A stretch of 64,000 bases of DNA, taken from assembly GCF_004571025.1 (NCBI RefSeq), contig NZ_SPQT01000007.1, positions 62,001 to 126,000 on the forward strand. Direction: 5' to 3'. Below are positions 16,385-26,421 of the stretch, piece after piece. Position 1 is the stretch's first letter, and the number at the start of each line of letters is the position of its first letter. The notes below the pieces were generated by a model. The model worked only from the letters and a program-made list of their open reading frames with translations, did not search any database and had not been told where the DNA came from. Source of the DNA: Bradyrhizobium niftali. GTDB taxonomy: Bacteria > Pseudomonadota > Alphaproteobacteria > Rhizobiales > Xanthobacteraceae. The position numbers and the translations under genes were made by a program.

Positions 16385-17722
16385 GTGGAGCACGAGCGCA
16401 AGATCGAACCGAATACCGAACCGAAGAACCTCGTCATCTGCTGCGACGGCACCGGCAACGAGATCAGCGAGAACATCTCCAACGTCCTCAAGCTCTATCG
16501 CTGCCTGCGCAAGACCGACAAGACCTCGCCGCGCCAGATGGTGTTCTACGATCCCGGTGTCGGCACGGTGACGGAGCCGACGACGTGGCACCGCTTCAAG
16601 GCCAACGTCAACCTGGTGCTGGGGCTCGCCACCGGCTACGGGCTCGATGACAACGTGCTCAGCGCCTATCGCTTCCTGGTCGAGCACTACGCGCCGGGCG
16701 ACAAGATCTATCTGTTCGGCTTCTCGCGCGGCGCTTACACCGTGCGCGTGCTGGCGGGGCTGATCCACAAGATCGGGCTGATCTCGCCGGAGCAGGCTAA
16801 CCTCGCAGGCTCGGGCCTCGTCGCCTACAAGCAATATTCCGGCACCGGGCGCGGCAACGACATCGAGGACCTCAGCGATGTCGATGTCGACGATCAGGGG
16901 CCGCTGCCGAAGGACACGTTCGACCTCGCCGCGCAGTTCGCGCGCATCACCTCCACGCGCTGGCCGACCATCCACTTCATCGGGGTGTGGGACACGGTGG
17001 CGAGCGTGATCGTGCCGCGGCGCGACAATTTCTTCTTCGTGTTCAGCCTGGAGGAGCTCGCCTTCACGCTGCGCAATCCGAGCGTAAAAATCTTCCGCCA
17101 GGCGATCGCGATCGACGAGCGGCGCTGCATGTTCCGCCTCAAGGAGTACGAGGAGCCGCAGGAGTATTGGCGCAACCGCTATGTGCCCGACGAGAAGAAG
17201 GAGCCGCAGGACATCCTGCAGGTGTGGTTCGCCGGCGTGCATTGCGACGTCGGCGGCGGCTATCCGGAGGCCGAGAGCGGGGAGTCGAAATATCCGCTCA
17301 TCTGGATGATCGAGGAAGCCGCGAAGGCCGGCCTCAACTTCAACCCGCGCACCGTGAACCAGCTCGCCTGGGGCGTCCAGCGAAAGAACTCGCCGTTCCA
17401 GTATGTCCCGCCCGCCTACACCGGCAAGTCCGGCGAGCTGCACAATTCGATGACGGCGGCCTGGCGGCTGCTGGAGTACCTTCCGAAGAGCGCGAAGTAC
17501 AAGGAGTGGCCGGAGCGAAAGGTGTTTCTCGGCTTCTACATCCCCGATTGCGAGCCGCGCCTCATCCCCGAAGGCGCGCATGTGCACGAGAGCGTGGTGA
17601 AGCGGATGGCGGTGGAGCCGGACTACCGGCCGGTGAACCTGCCGAAGACGTACGAGACGGTACCGATGCCGGTGCCGCAGCATGTGGGGGTGGCGGCGGA
17701 GGCGGAGACGGTGACGGGGTGA
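16385..17722 (+). CDS. DUF2235 alpha/beta-hydrolase-like protein
   Basis: A 445-residue cytoplasmic protein with the DUF2235 signature: CCDGTGNE near residue 20, FYDPGVGT and the nucleophile elbow GFSRGAYT (GxSxG type), then FIGVWDTVAS and GVHCDVGGGY. Some DUF2235 proteins are type VI secretion phospholipase effectors; no secretion gene or immunity gene is adjacent, so a house role is as likely. GTG 16385 is chosen for the GGGAGGGG ribosome site. It stands alone between repeats, and a fragment of its 5' end is duplicated at 14048-14149. Confidence 0.88.
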   Translation: MEHERKIEPNTEPKNLVICCDGTGNEISENISNVLKLYRCLRKTDKTSPRQMVFYDPGVGTVTEPTTWHRFKANVNLVLGLATGYGLDDNVLSAYRFLVEHYAPGDKIYLFGFSRGAYTVRVLAGLIHKIGLISPEQANLAGSGLVAYKQYSGTGRGNDIEDLSDVDVDDQGPLPKDTFDLAAQFARITSTRWPTIHFIGVWDTVASVIVPRRDNFFFVFSLEELAFTLRNPSVKIFRQAIAIDERRCMFRLKEYEEPQEYWRNRYVPDEKKEPQDILQVWFAGVHCDVGGGYPEAESGESKYPLIWMIEEAAKAGLNFNPRTVNQLAWGVQRKNSPFQYVPPAYTGKSGELHNSMTAAWRLLEYLPKSAKYKEWPERKVFLGFYIPDCEPRLIPEGAHVHESVVKRMAVEPDYRPVNLPKTYETVPMPVPQHVGVAAEAETVTG

Positions 17723-17747
17723 GGTGGCGCTGGAGCCGCATTAGAGG

Positions 17748-17795
17748 TGTCGTCCCGGCCTAGTGCGCAATTGCGCACTAGGCCGGGACGACAAT
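17748..17795. repeat. Compact perfect palindrome, family C
   Basis: GTCGTCCCGGCCTAG and CTAGGCCGGGACGAC flank TGCGCAATTGCGCA (17764-17777), forming a long hairpin-capable inverted repeat downstream of the DUF2235 gene. Confidence 0.85.
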
Positions 17796-17951
17796 GGTGA
17801 TTGAAACCCCTCCCCCGCTACCGCCGCTTTCTCCATTCGCCGCTACTTTTCATTAAAATTCTCCCGCCCACCTTAGCCGGATCGCATCAACTCCCGCCGA
17901 TCATTGCAACAGACCACCCGCGCTATCCGCGGAATTGGAGGAGATGTGCCA

Positions 17952-18197
17952 ATGCATCCGCGAAGGTTCGCCCGTGTGAAGCCCGCAGGACTGGTGTCGC
18001 GCCAGGCCAAGATCATCACCGACCCGCGCGCGCCGGTGATTCCCTGCACGCTGATCGACTATTCGCCCGGCGGGGCCTGCGTCGATCTCGGCGGCCAGGT
18101 GAGCATCCCCGACCGGTTCGAGCTGCTGCACGTCAACACCAAGAAGCGCTGCCGCATCGCCTGGAAGCGCGGCACGCGGGTCGGCGTGGTGTTTTAG
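17952..18197 (+). CDS. PilZ-domain protein
   Basis: An 81-residue stand-alone PilZ domain, the fold that binds cyclic di-GMP. It has the basic start HPRRFARVKPAG and LIDYSPGGACVDLGG (the D/N-x-SxxG motif), then the closing strands CRIAWKRGTRVGVVF. The N-terminal RxxxR motif is imperfect (RRFARVK), so c-di-GMP binding is likely but not certain. ATG 17952 has GGAGGAG upstream; a TTG at 17904 is less likely. Alone in its transcript. PilZ singletons typically tune motility or exopolysaccharide; the target is unknown. Confidence 0.85.
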   Translation: MHPRRFARVKPAGLVSRQAKIITDPRAPVIPCTLIDYSPGGACVDLGGQVSIPDRFELLHVNTKKRCRIAWKRGTRVGVVF

Positions 18198-18235
18198 GGA
18201 AGCTGTCACCGTAACCGAATAATTCCCGCCGAGCA

Positions 18236-18405
18236 CTCCGCTCTGCTCCCTCCCCCCTTGCTGGGAGAGTTGGCGAGGGGGGTGGCCCAGCAAAAGGTGC
18301 GGGTCGCATGCGAGGCCGCGGCAACAGAGTTTCGCTCAACGCGATAGAGCACGCCGTGTGGCTCCCCCTCCCTAGCCCTCCCCCGCAAGGGGGGAGGGAA
18401 CGCAG
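18236..18405. repeat. Low-complexity GC hairpin repeats, family G
   Basis: Elements of the kind CTCCCTCCCCCCTTGC and CCCTCCCCCGCAAGGGGGG form short hairpins around CAAG or CTTG. Similar pieces are at 13085-13110, 13198-13222, 16060-16080 and 16285-16310. Confidence 0.6.
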
Positions 18406-18448
18406 TGTGCTTCGCGGCGCTGTCTTTTCCAGAGCAACAAGCGACGCC

Positions 18449-18856
18449 TTACTTCCGCATCCGCGCCTTCGCGCCGGCGACGATCTGCATGGCGACGCCG
18501 GCGATCCAGCCGAACAGGACGAGCCAGGTCCAGACCATGTGCGGATCGAGCCGCAGCACGATGACGGCGACCGAGGCGAGCGCGGCGAGCGTGGCGCAGA
18601 GCGTGCCGGCGGAGCTCAAAAATTCCGCGGCGTCGATGGCGCTGTGCGCCTCGTCGAAGGGCAGCTGCGGCGTGTCGATGCCGAGATAGAAACCGACCGC
18701 GCCCAAGCCCATCATCAGCATCAGGAAACCCTGCGTGGTGAGCGGAGCGATCGCCGATCCGACATAGGCGCCGACGAACAGCCCGCAGGCGGCCCCCGCC
18801 ATCGCGAGACCCACGCGCTCCAGCACGTGAGCAGCGTTGCGAACGCGAAAACGCAT
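18449..18856 (-). CDS. Small integral membrane protein
   Basis: A 135-residue protein with four hydrophobic segments (AMAGAACGLFVGAYVGSAIA, FLMLMMGLGAVGFYLGI, LCATLAALASVAVIVL, MVWTWLVLFGWIAGVAMQIV) and basic ends. Between spans two and three is a charged loop, PFDEAHSAIDAAEF. No family recognised. Monocistronic between repeats. Confidence 0.65.
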   Translation of the reverse strand: MRFRVRNAAHVLERVGLAMAGAACGLFVGAYVGSAIAPLTTQGFLMLMMGLGAVGFYLGIDTPQLPFDEAHSAIDAAEFLSSAGTLCATLAALASVAVIVLRLDPHMVWTWLVLFGWIAGVAMQIVAGAKARMRK

Positions 18857-19011
18857 GGCGGGCCTCCGTGAGGCGTTGAACGTTGCGAAGGTTAGGCCAG
18901 TTTTGCGGGGGGTGGAAGCTGAGGGAGGTTACGGATGCGTGAGGGGCGGCTGCGATCTCGCAACTATACCTATGGAGTTACTCCCTATGGTTATGCCGCC
19001 GTCCCCGCACC

Positions 19012-20124
19012 TCACCTCGCCCCGAACGTCGTCTTGCCGAACAGCGCCTTCTGCGTCGACGGCTGCGAGCGCCAGTATTGCGGCGGGGCTTCGACCTCGC
19101 CGCCGAGCTCGGCTGCGGCGTGCCAGCCCCAGCGCGGGTCGTAGAGCATGCCGCGGCCGAGCGCGATCATGTCGGCCTTGCCGGAGGCGACGATCTCCTC
19201 GGCATGCTTCGCGTCGGAGATCATGCCGACGGCGATGGTGGGCAGTCCCGTCTCGCGGCGGATGGCGTCTGCGAACTGCACCTGATAGCCGGGGCCGAGC
19301 GGAATCTTCTGCAGCGGCGAGACGCCGCCGGAGGACGCATCGATCCAGTCGATGCCGCGCGCCTTCAGCACGCTCGCGAATTCGAGGGTCTGCGCCAGAT
19401 CCCAGCCGCCCTCGACCCAGTCGGTCGACGACACCCGCATGCCGATCGGCTTGTCGTGCGGGAACGCGGCGCGTACCGCGTCGTAGACCTCGAGCGGGAA
19501 GCGCAGGCGGTTCTGCAAGCTGCCGCCATACTCGTCGGTGCGCCGGTTCGAGATCGGCGACAGGAACTGATGCATCAGATAGCCGTGCGCACCGTGCAGC
19601 TCGATGGCGTCGATGCCGATGCGCTCGGCGCGTTTCGCGGCCTCGACGAAGGCCTCGCGGATGCGCGTCAAGCCCGCGGCATCCAGCGCCAGCGGCGCGG
19701 CCTCGCCCTCCTTGTGCGGCAGCGCGCTTGGCGCCACCGTCTGCCAGCCGCCGTCACTGACCGGGATCAGCTGGCCGCCGTCCCAGGGGCGCGCGCTGGA
19801 GGCCTTGCGGCCGGCATGGGCGAGCTGCATCGCGACCGCGGTGGAGGAATGCTTGCGCACGGAGGCGAGGATCTGCTTCAGCGCGGCTTCGGCGGCATCG
19901 CTGTAGAGCCCGAGGCAGCCCGGCGTGATGCGGCCGATCGCCTCGACATGGGTCGCCTCGATGCAGAACATCGCAGCGCCCGACAGCGAAAGATTGTTGA
20001 TGTGGGTGAAGTGCCAGTCGGTGGGAACGCCGTCCTCGGCCGAATACTGGCACATCGGCGACACCACGACGCGGTTCTTCAACGTCAGGCCGCGCAGCTT
20101 GATCGGGGAAAACAGGGCGCTCAT
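19012..20124 (-). CDS. Old yellow enzyme, YqjM-like ene-reductase
   Basis: A 370-residue FMN-dependent NAD(P)H oxidoreductase reducing activated C=C bonds. YqjM-class marks: start MSALFSPIKLRGLTLKNRVV, Cys in SPMCQYSAEDG (redox-tuning Cys), substrate-binding His pair in ELHGAHGYLMHQF, and the FMN phosphate region near RGMLYDPRWGWHAA. ATG 20124 matches the family start; an upstream in-frame ATG adds 33 residues without family features. Stand-alone gene. The physiological substrate is not indicated; defence against electrophiles is typical. Confidence 0.92.
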   Translation of the reverse strand: MSALFSPIKLRGLTLKNRVVVSPMCQYSAEDGVPTDWHFTHINNLSLSGAAMFCIEATHVEAIGRITPGCLGLYSDAAEAALKQILASVRKHSSTAVAMQLAHAGRKASSARPWDGGQLIPVSDGGWQTVAPSALPHKEGEAAPLALDAAGLTRIREAFVEAAKRAERIGIDAIELHGAHGYLMHQFLSPISNRRTDEYGGSLQNRLRFPLEVYDAVRAAFPHDKPIGMRVSSTDWVEGGWDLAQTLEFASVLKARGIDWIDASSGGVSPLQKIPLGPGYQVQFADAIRRETGLPTIAVGMISDAKHAEEIVASGKADMIALGRGMLYDPRWGWHAAAELGGEVEAPPQYWRSQPSTQKALFGKTTFGAR

Positions 20125-20336
20125 GCGGGAGTTCCGGGGGATGAGAGGGGAGATTAAGGGGAGTGTAGTGAGGGATGCGCGGATTTCCAGCGGCGCGGCA
20201 AGCATGCCCGCCAGCGAGGCCATGCATTGCGCGCGTCATATGATCACAAGAGGCCCCTTGGCTGTCGCCAAAACCTCCGCTGTCATCCCGGGGCACGCGA
20301 AGCGTGAGCCCGGGACGACGATCGAATTTGGGGCCC

Positions 20337-21035
20337 CTACTCCAGCTCCTCGAACTGGCCCGCCCTGGGCTTGCCCATGCGGATGCGGCCGTCGGGCAGC
20401 AGCTCGCCGTCGGCCTCGGCGGAAAACTGGACCGTGGTGCGGCCGTCCTTCATCGCTGTCGCCTTGCCGAGCGGCCCGAGCTTGTCTGCGAGCGCGGCGT
20501 CGTCGAGCACGAACACGCGGTAGTCGGTGAGATGGAAGCGCCGCGGTGCCGGCCATGTCAGCGCGGGGACCGATGTGCGCATATCGCCGTCGGTCTTGAT
20601 ATCGACGCTGCGGCCGGTCACGTCGCGGAACAGGTCCGGCGCATCGATGAGGCGCACGCGGCGGCCGTCGATGGCGTAGAGGTTCAGCGTGACGATATGG
20701 CGCTCGCTGCGGAAGGAGACGGCGACGGTGCGCGAATCGGCCGACCAGGCGGCGTGGAACGCATCCGGCGCGGTGTCGAGGATGTTGTCGTCGTTGACGT
20801 TGTCGAGCGTCATCAGCCGGCGATGGCCCGGCTCCGCCATCAGGTAGATGCGAAAACCCTCGCCACCGGTCTCGCCGCCGCCATGGGCTGCGACGGACAG
20901 CTTCCCATTCGGCGCGCGGCCACCCTGGATGATGGCGTATTCGTTCTTTCCATACCGGTGCTCGGCCGTCGCAAAGGCCGGCGACAGCGCGGCGAGCGTG
21001 AGAGCAAGGGCGAGGATGGCGCGGCGGAAGGGCAT
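20337..21035 (-). CDS. Exported protein of unknown function
   Basis: A 232-residue protein with a clear signal peptide (RRAILALALTLAALSPAFATA). The mature part has WD/beta-propeller-like strand phrases (FHAAWSADSRTVAVSF, HIVTLNLYAIDG), suggesting a partial beta-propeller. It is the last gene of the cobS-GNAT-cobT-phytase-like run, 31 bp behind the phytase-like gene. Function unknown. Confidence 0.65.
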   Translation of the reverse strand: MPFRRAILALALTLAALSPAFATAEHRYGKNEYAIIQGGRAPNGKLSVAAHGGGETGGEGFRIYLMAEPGHRRLMTLDNVNDDNILDTAPDAFHAAWSADSRTVAVSFRSERHIVTLNLYAIDGRRVRLIDAPDLFRDVTGRSVDIKTDGDMRTSVPALTWPAPRRFHLTDYRVFVLDDAALADKLGPLGKATAMKDGRTTVQFSAEADGELLPDGRIRMGKPRAGQFEELE

Positions 21036-21066
21036 GAGGGTGTGTCGCGATACGGGCGGCGAACGT

Positions 21067-22137
21067 TCACTCCACCAGCGTGAACTGGAGCAGCAGCGTA
21101 CGCTGGAGCATTGAAAAATTGTCGTCCGAGACCAGCGTCAGCACGGTCTCGCCCGCCGGCGTGACGTGGGCGTCGATGCCTTCCATGTTGTCGATCTCCT
21201 GGCCGAGATCGGCCCTGAACAACGCAGGGCCGTCGGCCACCGCGCCCGGCGCGATGGATTTCAGGGGAATCGAGCGGATGCGGATGTCGACGCCGCTGAA
21301 CCAGGAGAATTTGCGTTCGAGGATGAGCAGCTCGCCCGAGGGTAGCAGCACCGCGTCGCTGATGTCGAATTTCTCGGTGCGGCGGACGCTGAACTGGCCG
21401 GGCGCAGGACCGCCGATCAGGAACGCGACCAGATTGCCGTCGACGTCCAGCCCGCGCTCGGAGAAGGCGATCAGGGTGCCCGCGAGCGGCTGGCCCTTCG
21501 GGACGAAGACCAGCCCCTCGAGCCCCTTGTTGTGCGGCAGCCTGCGCAACGCGGGCGGCACCTGGATCACCTCGCCGCGGGCGCGCGTGCCGCCCTTCGA
21601 GAAATCGTAGCGCAGGATCTGGTTGACGCGCTCGAGCCCGACATAGACGATATTGCCGTCGCGCGTCAGCGACTCCGAATCCCACCAAAGGCGCTTTTCC
21701 GTGATCGGCCGCCCCTCGGCATTGAGCAGCGGCGCCGCCTCGACGTCGTCGAGCCCGGCCATCTTGCTGCCGGAATAGCGGATGGCCCCGGTGAACCAGC
21801 CGCCCTGGTCGGAGATCGCGAGGAAGCGCTCGCCCTTGGCGTCGAGCCGGATGCCGGACAGGCCGCCGAAGCCGCGATAGGGCGAGGTCAGCACCAGGCC
21901 GCTGCGATACTCCAGCGAACCGAAGCGCGTGCGCGAACGGTCGCGCGGCTCGAAACTGGCGATCGGCCGCGCGTTGACCTCGATGCTGACCGGCTCGGCG
22001 ACGGCGCGCTCGACCTGGAGCGGGCGCGGCGGCGGCTCGGTCGTGGCTTGCGCCTGCGCCAATCGGGACAGTGCGAAAGTGGAAAATCCCGCCGCCGCAT
22101 GGCCAAGGAAGCTGCGGCGGGATTGATGGCTGCTCAC
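21067..22137 (-). CDS. Phytase-like/esterase-like secreted beta-propeller protein
   Basis: A 356-residue protein with a twin-arginine signal ([19 protein letters not shown]), so exported folded by Tat. The mature domain fits the esterase-like activity of phytase family: [20 protein letters not shown], then [33 protein letters not shown] and [10 protein letters not shown]. Members are predicted phosphoesterase propellers, mostly untested. Its ATG overlaps the cobT stop (ATGA), so it is translated with cobT, yet no link to cobalamin is known. Confidence 0.82.
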   Translation of the reverse strand: MSSHQSRRSFLGHAAAGFSTFALSRLAQAQATTEPPPRPLQVERAVAEPVSIEVNARPIASFEPRDRSRTRFGSLEYRSGLVLTSPYRGFGGLSGIRLDAKGERFLAISDQGGWFTGAIRYSGSKMAGLDDVEAAPLLNAEGRPITEKRLWWDSESLTRDGNIVYVGLERVNQILRYDFSKGGTRARGEVIQVPPALRRLPHNKGLEGLVFVPKGQPLAGTLIAFSERGLDVDGNLVAFLIGGPAPGQFSVRRTEKFDISDAVLLPSGELLILERKFSWFSGVDIRIRSIPLKSIAPGAVADGPALFRADLGQEIDNMEGIDAHVTPAGETVLTLVSDDNFSMLQRTLLLQFTLVE

Positions 22138-24041
22138 GAATGCAGTTTGCGACGCGGCCGGCCGGCCGGCTGGATCGGCGCGGTGTTGGTCTCGCTGAAC
22201 AGCTCGGCGAGCTTCTCGGTGATGGCGCCGCCGAGCTCCTCAGCGTCCACGATCGTCACCGCGCGGCGATAGTAGCGCGTGACGTCATGACCGATGCCGA
22301 TCGCGATCAGCTCGACCGGCGAGCGGGTCTCGATCTCCTCGATGATGTGGCGCAGATGCCGCTCGAGATAGTTGCCGGGATTGACCGACAGCGTGGAATC
22401 GTCGACCGGCGCGCCGTCCGAGATCATCATCAGGATCTTGCGCTGCTCGGGCCGGCCGAGCAGGCGCTTGTGCGCCCAGTCCAGCGCCTCGCCGTCGATG
22501 TTCTCCTTCAGCAGTCCCTCGCGCATCATCAGGCCAAGGTTCTTCCGCGCACGGCGCCAGGGCGCGTCGGCGGACTTGTAGATGATGTGGCGGAGGTCGT
22601 TGAGACGGCCGGGATTGGCCGGCTTGCCGGCGGCAAGCCACGCTTCGCGCGACTGCCCGCCCTTCCAGGCGCGCGTGGTGAAGCCCAGAATCTCGACCTT
22701 GACGCCGCAACGCTCCAGCGTGCGCGCGAGAATGTCGGCGCAGGTCGCCGCGACCGTGATCGGGCGGCCGCGCATCGAACCGGAATTGTCGAGCAGCAGC
22801 GTCACCACGGTGTCGCGGAACGTCGCCTCCTTCTCGTGCATGAAGGATAGCGGGTGATAGGGATCGGTGACGACGCGGGACAGCCGCGCGGGGTCGAGGA
22901 TGCCCTCTTCGAGATCGAACTCCCAGGCGCGGTTCTGCTGCGCCATCAGCTTGCGCTGCAGCCGGTTGGCGAGGCGGGCGACGATGCCCTGCAGATGCGC
23001 GAGCTGCTTGTCGAGATAGGCGCGCAGGCGCTCCAGCTCGTCATGGTCGCAGAGATCTTCGGCGGCAATCACCTCGTCGAATTTCGGCGCGAAGGCGTGG
23101 TATTCCGGCCCGCGCGGCTCGTTCTTCCCGTGCGAATTCGGCCGCGTCGCCTCGCCCGGCGTCTCATCGTCGCCGAGTTCGCCGTCGTCGAACGTGTCTG
23201 ACGTCGAGGCCTGCGCGCTTTCCATCGCGCTCTCGCTCATCTCCTCGCTCGACGCCTGCGCCTGGTCGGCGCTCATGTCCTGGGCGGCATCGGAATCGGG
23301 CGAACCCTCGGCGCCGGACTGGTCGTTGTCGCCGTCGCGGTTTTCGTCGTTGTCGTCATTCTCTTCGCTGTCGGCGTTGCGCTCGTCACCGAGCTCGAGC
23401 GCGGACAGGAGGTCATGCACGGCGTCGCCGAACCTGGTCTGGTCCTCGACCACGCCGTCGAGCCGGTCGAGCCGCTTGCCGATCTTGTCTTCGAGAATCG
23501 GCCGCCAGAGATCGACCATCTTCTTCGCAGCCGTCGGCGGCGCCATGCCGGTCAGGCGCTCGCGCACCAGCATCGCCAGCGCATCGGCCAGCGGCGCGTC
23601 GGCGCGGTCGGTGATCTCGTCGAACTTGCCGCGATGGAAATGATCGTCGAGCATCGCGGTGAGGTTTTTCGCAACGCCCGCCATGCGGCGCGCGCCGATC
23701 GCCTCCACCCTCGCCTGCTCGACCGCCTCGAACACGCCGCGCGCCTGCGGATTGCCCGGCATCAGCTTGCGATGCAGCTTCGGATCGTGACAGGCGATCT
23801 TCAGCGCGATGGAGTCGGCGTGGCCGCGCACGACCGCGGCGTCACGCTTGGTCATCTTGCGCGCCGGCTCGGGCAGCCGCGCCTTGCCCGGCGCAAGGCC
23901 CGGCCGCTCGGCGGCAAAGGAGACCTCGAGCTCGGGCGATTTCGCGATCGCCTTCAGGCAGGAGGCCACCGAGCGCTTGAACGGCTCGGTCGGCGCTTCC
24001 TTGCTGTTACGGAATTTGGAATTGGATGATGATGTGCTCAT
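22134..24041 (-). CDS. cobT: Aerobic cobaltochelatase subunit CobT
   Basis: A 635-residue component of the CobNST complex, which inserts cobalt into hydrogenobyrinate a,c-diamide in aerobic B12 synthesis. The N-terminal helical domain is followed by a long acidic Asp/Glu/Asn/Ser-rich linker (about residues 225-310) and a C-terminal von Willebrand A domain with the MIDAS motif DNSGSMRG and [10 protein letters not shown]. CobT pairs with the AAA+ CobS encoded two genes upstream. Its start overlaps the GNAT gene by 4 bp and its end overlaps the next by 4 bp. Confidence 0.95.
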   Translation of the reverse strand: MSTSSSNSKFRNSKEAPTEPFKRSVASCLKAIAKSPELEVSFAAERPGLAPGKARLPEPARKMTKRDAAVVRGHADSIALKIACHDPKLHRKLMPGNPQARGVFEAVEQARVEAIGARRMAGVAKNLTAMLDDHFHRGKFDEITDRADAPLADALAMLVRERLTGMAPPTAAKKMVDLWRPILEDKIGKRLDRLDGVVEDQTRFGDAVHDLLSALELGDERNADSEENDDNDENRDGDNDQSGAEGSPDSDAAQDMSADQAQASSEEMSESAMESAQASTSDTFDDGELGDDETPGEATRPNSHGKNEPRGPEYHAFAPKFDEVIAAEDLCDHDELERLRAYLDKQLAHLQGIVARLANRLQRKLMAQQNRAWEFDLEEGILDPARLSRVVTDPYHPLSFMHEKEATFRDTVVTLLLDNSGSMRGRPITVAATCADILARTLERCGVKVEILGFTTRAWKGGQSREAWLAAGKPANPGRLNDLRHIIYKSADAPWRRARKNLGLMMREGLLKENIDGEALDWAHKRLLGRPEQRKILMMISDGAPVDDSTLSVNPGNYLERHLRHIIEEIETRSPVELIAIGIGHDVTRYYRRAVTIVDAEELGGAITEKLAELFSETNTAPIQPAGRPRRKLHS

Positions 24042-24448
24042 AGCGACTTCGTAAACGAATGGCGCGTCACGCCGCCGGGATAGCCCTTGAGAGTGCCGAA
24101 TTCCTCGTACCCGCAGGAACGATAGAAGCCCGGCGCCTGGAAACTCATCGTGTCGACATGGGCCTGGATCGCGCCCTGCCGTCTTGCCTCGTCCTCGATC
24201 GCCGCGATCAGCTTCGTGCCAAGCCCCTTGCCGCGCTGCTTCTGGTCGATCCAGAAATACTGGATGAACAGAACCGTAGCCCAGAGATGCCCGACGATGC
24301 CGCCGACGATCTTGCGGCCGTCCTTCAACGAGACCGCGATGCTCTTGGCCCTCTGCTTCCCGAACTGCTCGTCGTTATAGGCACCGAGCCCGGCGAGCAC
24401 AGCCTTCTTGGTGGTCCCAATGGTGCGCTCGACGGTGATGGTTGGCAT
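24038..24448 (-). CDS. GNAT-family N-acetyltransferase
   Basis: A 136-residue acetyltransferase. The acetyl-CoA pyrophosphate loop is [10 protein letters not shown], preceded by the beta-4 strand [10 protein letters not shown] and followed by [21 protein letters not shown], the usual C-terminal GNAT motif. The substrate is not predictable. It sits between cobS (3-bp gap) and cobT (4-bp overlap), so it is made with the cobaltochelatase; a functional tie is inferred only from that tight packing. Confidence 0.88.
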   Translation of the reverse strand: MPTITVERTIGTTKKAVLAGLGAYNDEQFGKQRAKSIAVSLKDGRKIVGGIVGHLWATVLFIQYFWIDQKQRGKGLGTKLIAAIEDEARRQGAIQAHVDTMSFQAPGFYRSCGYEEFGTLKGYPGGVTRHSFTKSL

Positions 24449-24451
24449 GGC

Positions 24452-25450
24452 CTAGCTGAGCGCCACGTTGACCGCCGATTCCGGCAGCTCCGCGTTGAAG
24501 CAGCGCTGGTAGAACTCGGCGACCAGGGGACGCTCGAGCTCGTCGCACTTGTTGAGGAAGGTGACGCGGAAGGCGAAACCGATATCGCCGAAGATGTCGG
24601 CGTTCTCAGCCCAGGTGATCACCGTGCGCGGGCTCATCACCGTCGACAGATCGCCATTGGCGAACGCGTTACGGGTAAGATCGGCAAGGCGCACCATCTT
24701 GTTGACGATGTCGCGGCCTTCCTGGGTGCGATAATGCTTGGCCTTCGCCAGCACGATCTCCACTTCCTCGTCATGGCTGAGATAGTTCAGCGTGGTGACG
24801 ATCGACCAGCGGTCCATCTGGCCCTGGTTGATCTGCTGGGTGCCGTGATAGAGGCCCGAGGTGTCGCCGAGGCCGACCGTGTTGGCGGTCGCGAACAGGC
24901 GGAAGGACGGATGCGGCTTGATCACCTTGTTCTGGTCCAGCAGCGTCAGGCGGCCGGAGACCTCCAGCACGCGCTGGATCACGAACATCACGTCCGGGCG
25001 GCCGGCGTCGTATTCGTCGAACACCAGCGCGACATTGTGCTGGAGCGCCCAGGGCAGGATGCCGTCGCGGAATTCGGTGACCTGCTTGCCGTCGCGGACC
25101 ACGATCGAGTCCTTGCCGACGAGGTCGATACGGCTGATATGGCTATCGAGGTTGACGCGCACGCAGGGCCAGTTCAGGCGGGCGGCGACCTGCTCGATAT
25201 GGGTGGATTTGCCGGTACCGTGATAGCCGGTCACCATCACGCGGCGATTGCGGGCGAAGCCGGCGAGAATGGCGAGCGTGGTGGCGCGGTCGAAGCGGTA
25301 GTCGGAATCGACTTCGGGCACGTGAGGATCGACTTCGGAATAGGCCGGCACTTCGAGATCGCTGTCGATCCCGAACACCTGGCGCACCGACACCTTCATG
25401 TCGGGCAAACCGGAAACTTCCTCAACTTTGGACAGAGCGGCGGTCGTCAT
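24452..25450 (-). CDS. cobS: Aerobic cobaltochelatase subunit CobS
   Basis: A 332-residue AAA+ ATPase of the CobNST cobaltochelatase. Walker A is GYHGTGKST, Walker B LVFDEYDA, sensor motif FATANT, with the MoxR-like order. The start is ATG 25450 ([14 protein letters not shown]), with GGAGG four bases upstream; longer forms starting up to 25585 read through untranslated leader. First gene of a five-gene minus-strand operon. No cobalamin riboswitch was recognised in the 300 bp upstream. Confidence 0.95.
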   Translation of the reverse strand: MTTAALSKVEEVSGLPDMKVSVRQVFGIDSDLEVPAYSEVDPHVPEVDSDYRFDRATTLAILAGFARNRRVMVTGYHGTGKSTHIEQVAARLNWPCVRVNLDSHISRIDLVGKDSIVVRDGKQVTEFRDGILPWALQHNVALVFDEYDAGRPDVMFVIQRVLEVSGRLTLLDQNKVIKPHPSFRLFATANTVGLGDTSGLYHGTQQINQGQMDRWSIVTTLNYLSHDEEVEIVLAKAKHYRTQEGRDIVNKMVRLADLTRNAFANGDLSTVMSPRTVITWAENADIFGDIGFAFRVTFLNKCDELERPLVAEFYQRCFNAELPESAVNVALS

Positions 25451-25746
25451 CAATCCTCCGAGGTCCCGGGCGATCCCGAGACCAGTTATTGCACGGTGGC
25501 TGCGGCTGGGTGCGTTTGCGAACCTATCAGAGACAACGTGCGGGCAGAAGCCCGCCCTCCAATCAAAGTTCCATTGTCTTTTCATTTAGATAGGCAAGGA
25601 GCGCGATTTTTGGAAGGCTGCCCTGCGAATCCCGCTCGTATTTCAGGCGGGTCAGCCGGCCTGCCCACGCGAATGGCACTTTTACCGCCTCCCCTTACTT
25701 ATGTAGGGTCTGAATCCGCCTGGCCCCGCCCAACACGAAAGCCGAC

Positions 25747-26406
25747 GTGACGTCATTCCTCGATCCCTTGATCTCGTTCGTTTCGGCCCATGCGTGGCTG
25801 GCCTATCTGACCCTGTTCCTGGCGGCGCTTCTGGAAGCGGTTCCGGTGGTGGGATCGGTGGTGCCGGGCTCGACCATCATCCTGGCGCTCAGCGCCCTGG
25901 TCCCGGGCGGCGAGCTCAAACTCGGCTGGGTGCTGCTGGCGGCAGCGACCGGGGCCGTGCTGGGTGACGGCTCGGCCTACTGGATCGGGCACCGGCAGCA
26001 GCGCGAGATCCTCAACACCTGGCCGCTGACCAATTATCCGCGCGTGGTCGAGGAGAGCGAAAGCTTCTTCCACCGCTTCGGCACCTGGGCCGTGTTCTTC
26101 GCCCGCTTCGTGCCGCCGATCCGCGCGTTTGTCCCGGTTACGGCCGGCGCGCTCGGGATGCCCCCTGCCCGCTTCTACGCGATCAACATCCCGGCAATCC
26201 TGGTCTGGGCCCCCGCGCATGTGCTGCCGGGCGTGCTGGCGGTGTCGGCCCTGCACGAATATGCCGGGCTGCATCACCACGGGCATGTCGGCAAGCACAT
26301 CTGGATTTTGACCGTGGCGGCCGTGGCGATCACATTGGGGCTGGCGATATGGATCATTCGCCGGCGGCAGGGCAGCGGTGTCGCGGCGGCAAAGCCGCGG
26401 GCTTAA
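25747..26406 (+). CDS. DedA-family membrane protein
   Basis: A 219-residue inner-membrane protein. DedA marks: an N-terminal amphipathic helix with LFLAALLEAVPVVGSVVPGS, GAVLGDGSAYWIGHR, FFARFVPPIRAFVPVTAG with the conserved Arg residues, and a last transmembrane helix near ILTVAAVAITLGLAIWIIRR. DedA proteins act as proton-coupled lipid (undecaprenyl phosphate) flippases or membrane-homeostasis factors. Start GTG 25747. Its 3' end meets repeat DNA; no partner genes. Confidence 0.92.
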   Translation: MTSFLDPLISFVSAHAWLAYLTLFLAALLEAVPVVGSVVPGSTIILALSALVPGGELKLGWVLLAAATGAVLGDGSAYWIGHRQQREILNTWPLTNYPRVVEESESFFHRFGTWAVFFARFVPPIRAFVPVTAGALGMPPARFYAINIPAILVWAPAHVLPGVLAVSALHEYAGLHHHGHVGKHIWILTVAAVAITLGLAIWIIRRRQGSGVAAAKPRA

Positions 26407-26421
26407 CCGGCCGCCACACCA

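Noticed and set aside
16346..17683. 445-codon open frame opposite the DUF2235 gene
   Set aside because: Shadow frame of a high-GC gene; low-complexity translation (His/Arg/Val-rich), no domains, no ribosome site.
16385..17722. DUF2235 protein as a type VI secretion effector
   Set aside because: No tss, hcp, vgrG or immunity-like gene nearby; family membership alone is not enough.
25451..25746. Cobalamin riboswitch upstream of cobS
   Set aside because: No B12-box-like sequence or typical leader could be recognised; the region looks like ordinary upstream DNA.
24059..25750. 563-codon open frame opposite cobS and the GNAT gene
   Set aside because: Antisense shadow; CobS and GNAT motifs are on the minus strand.
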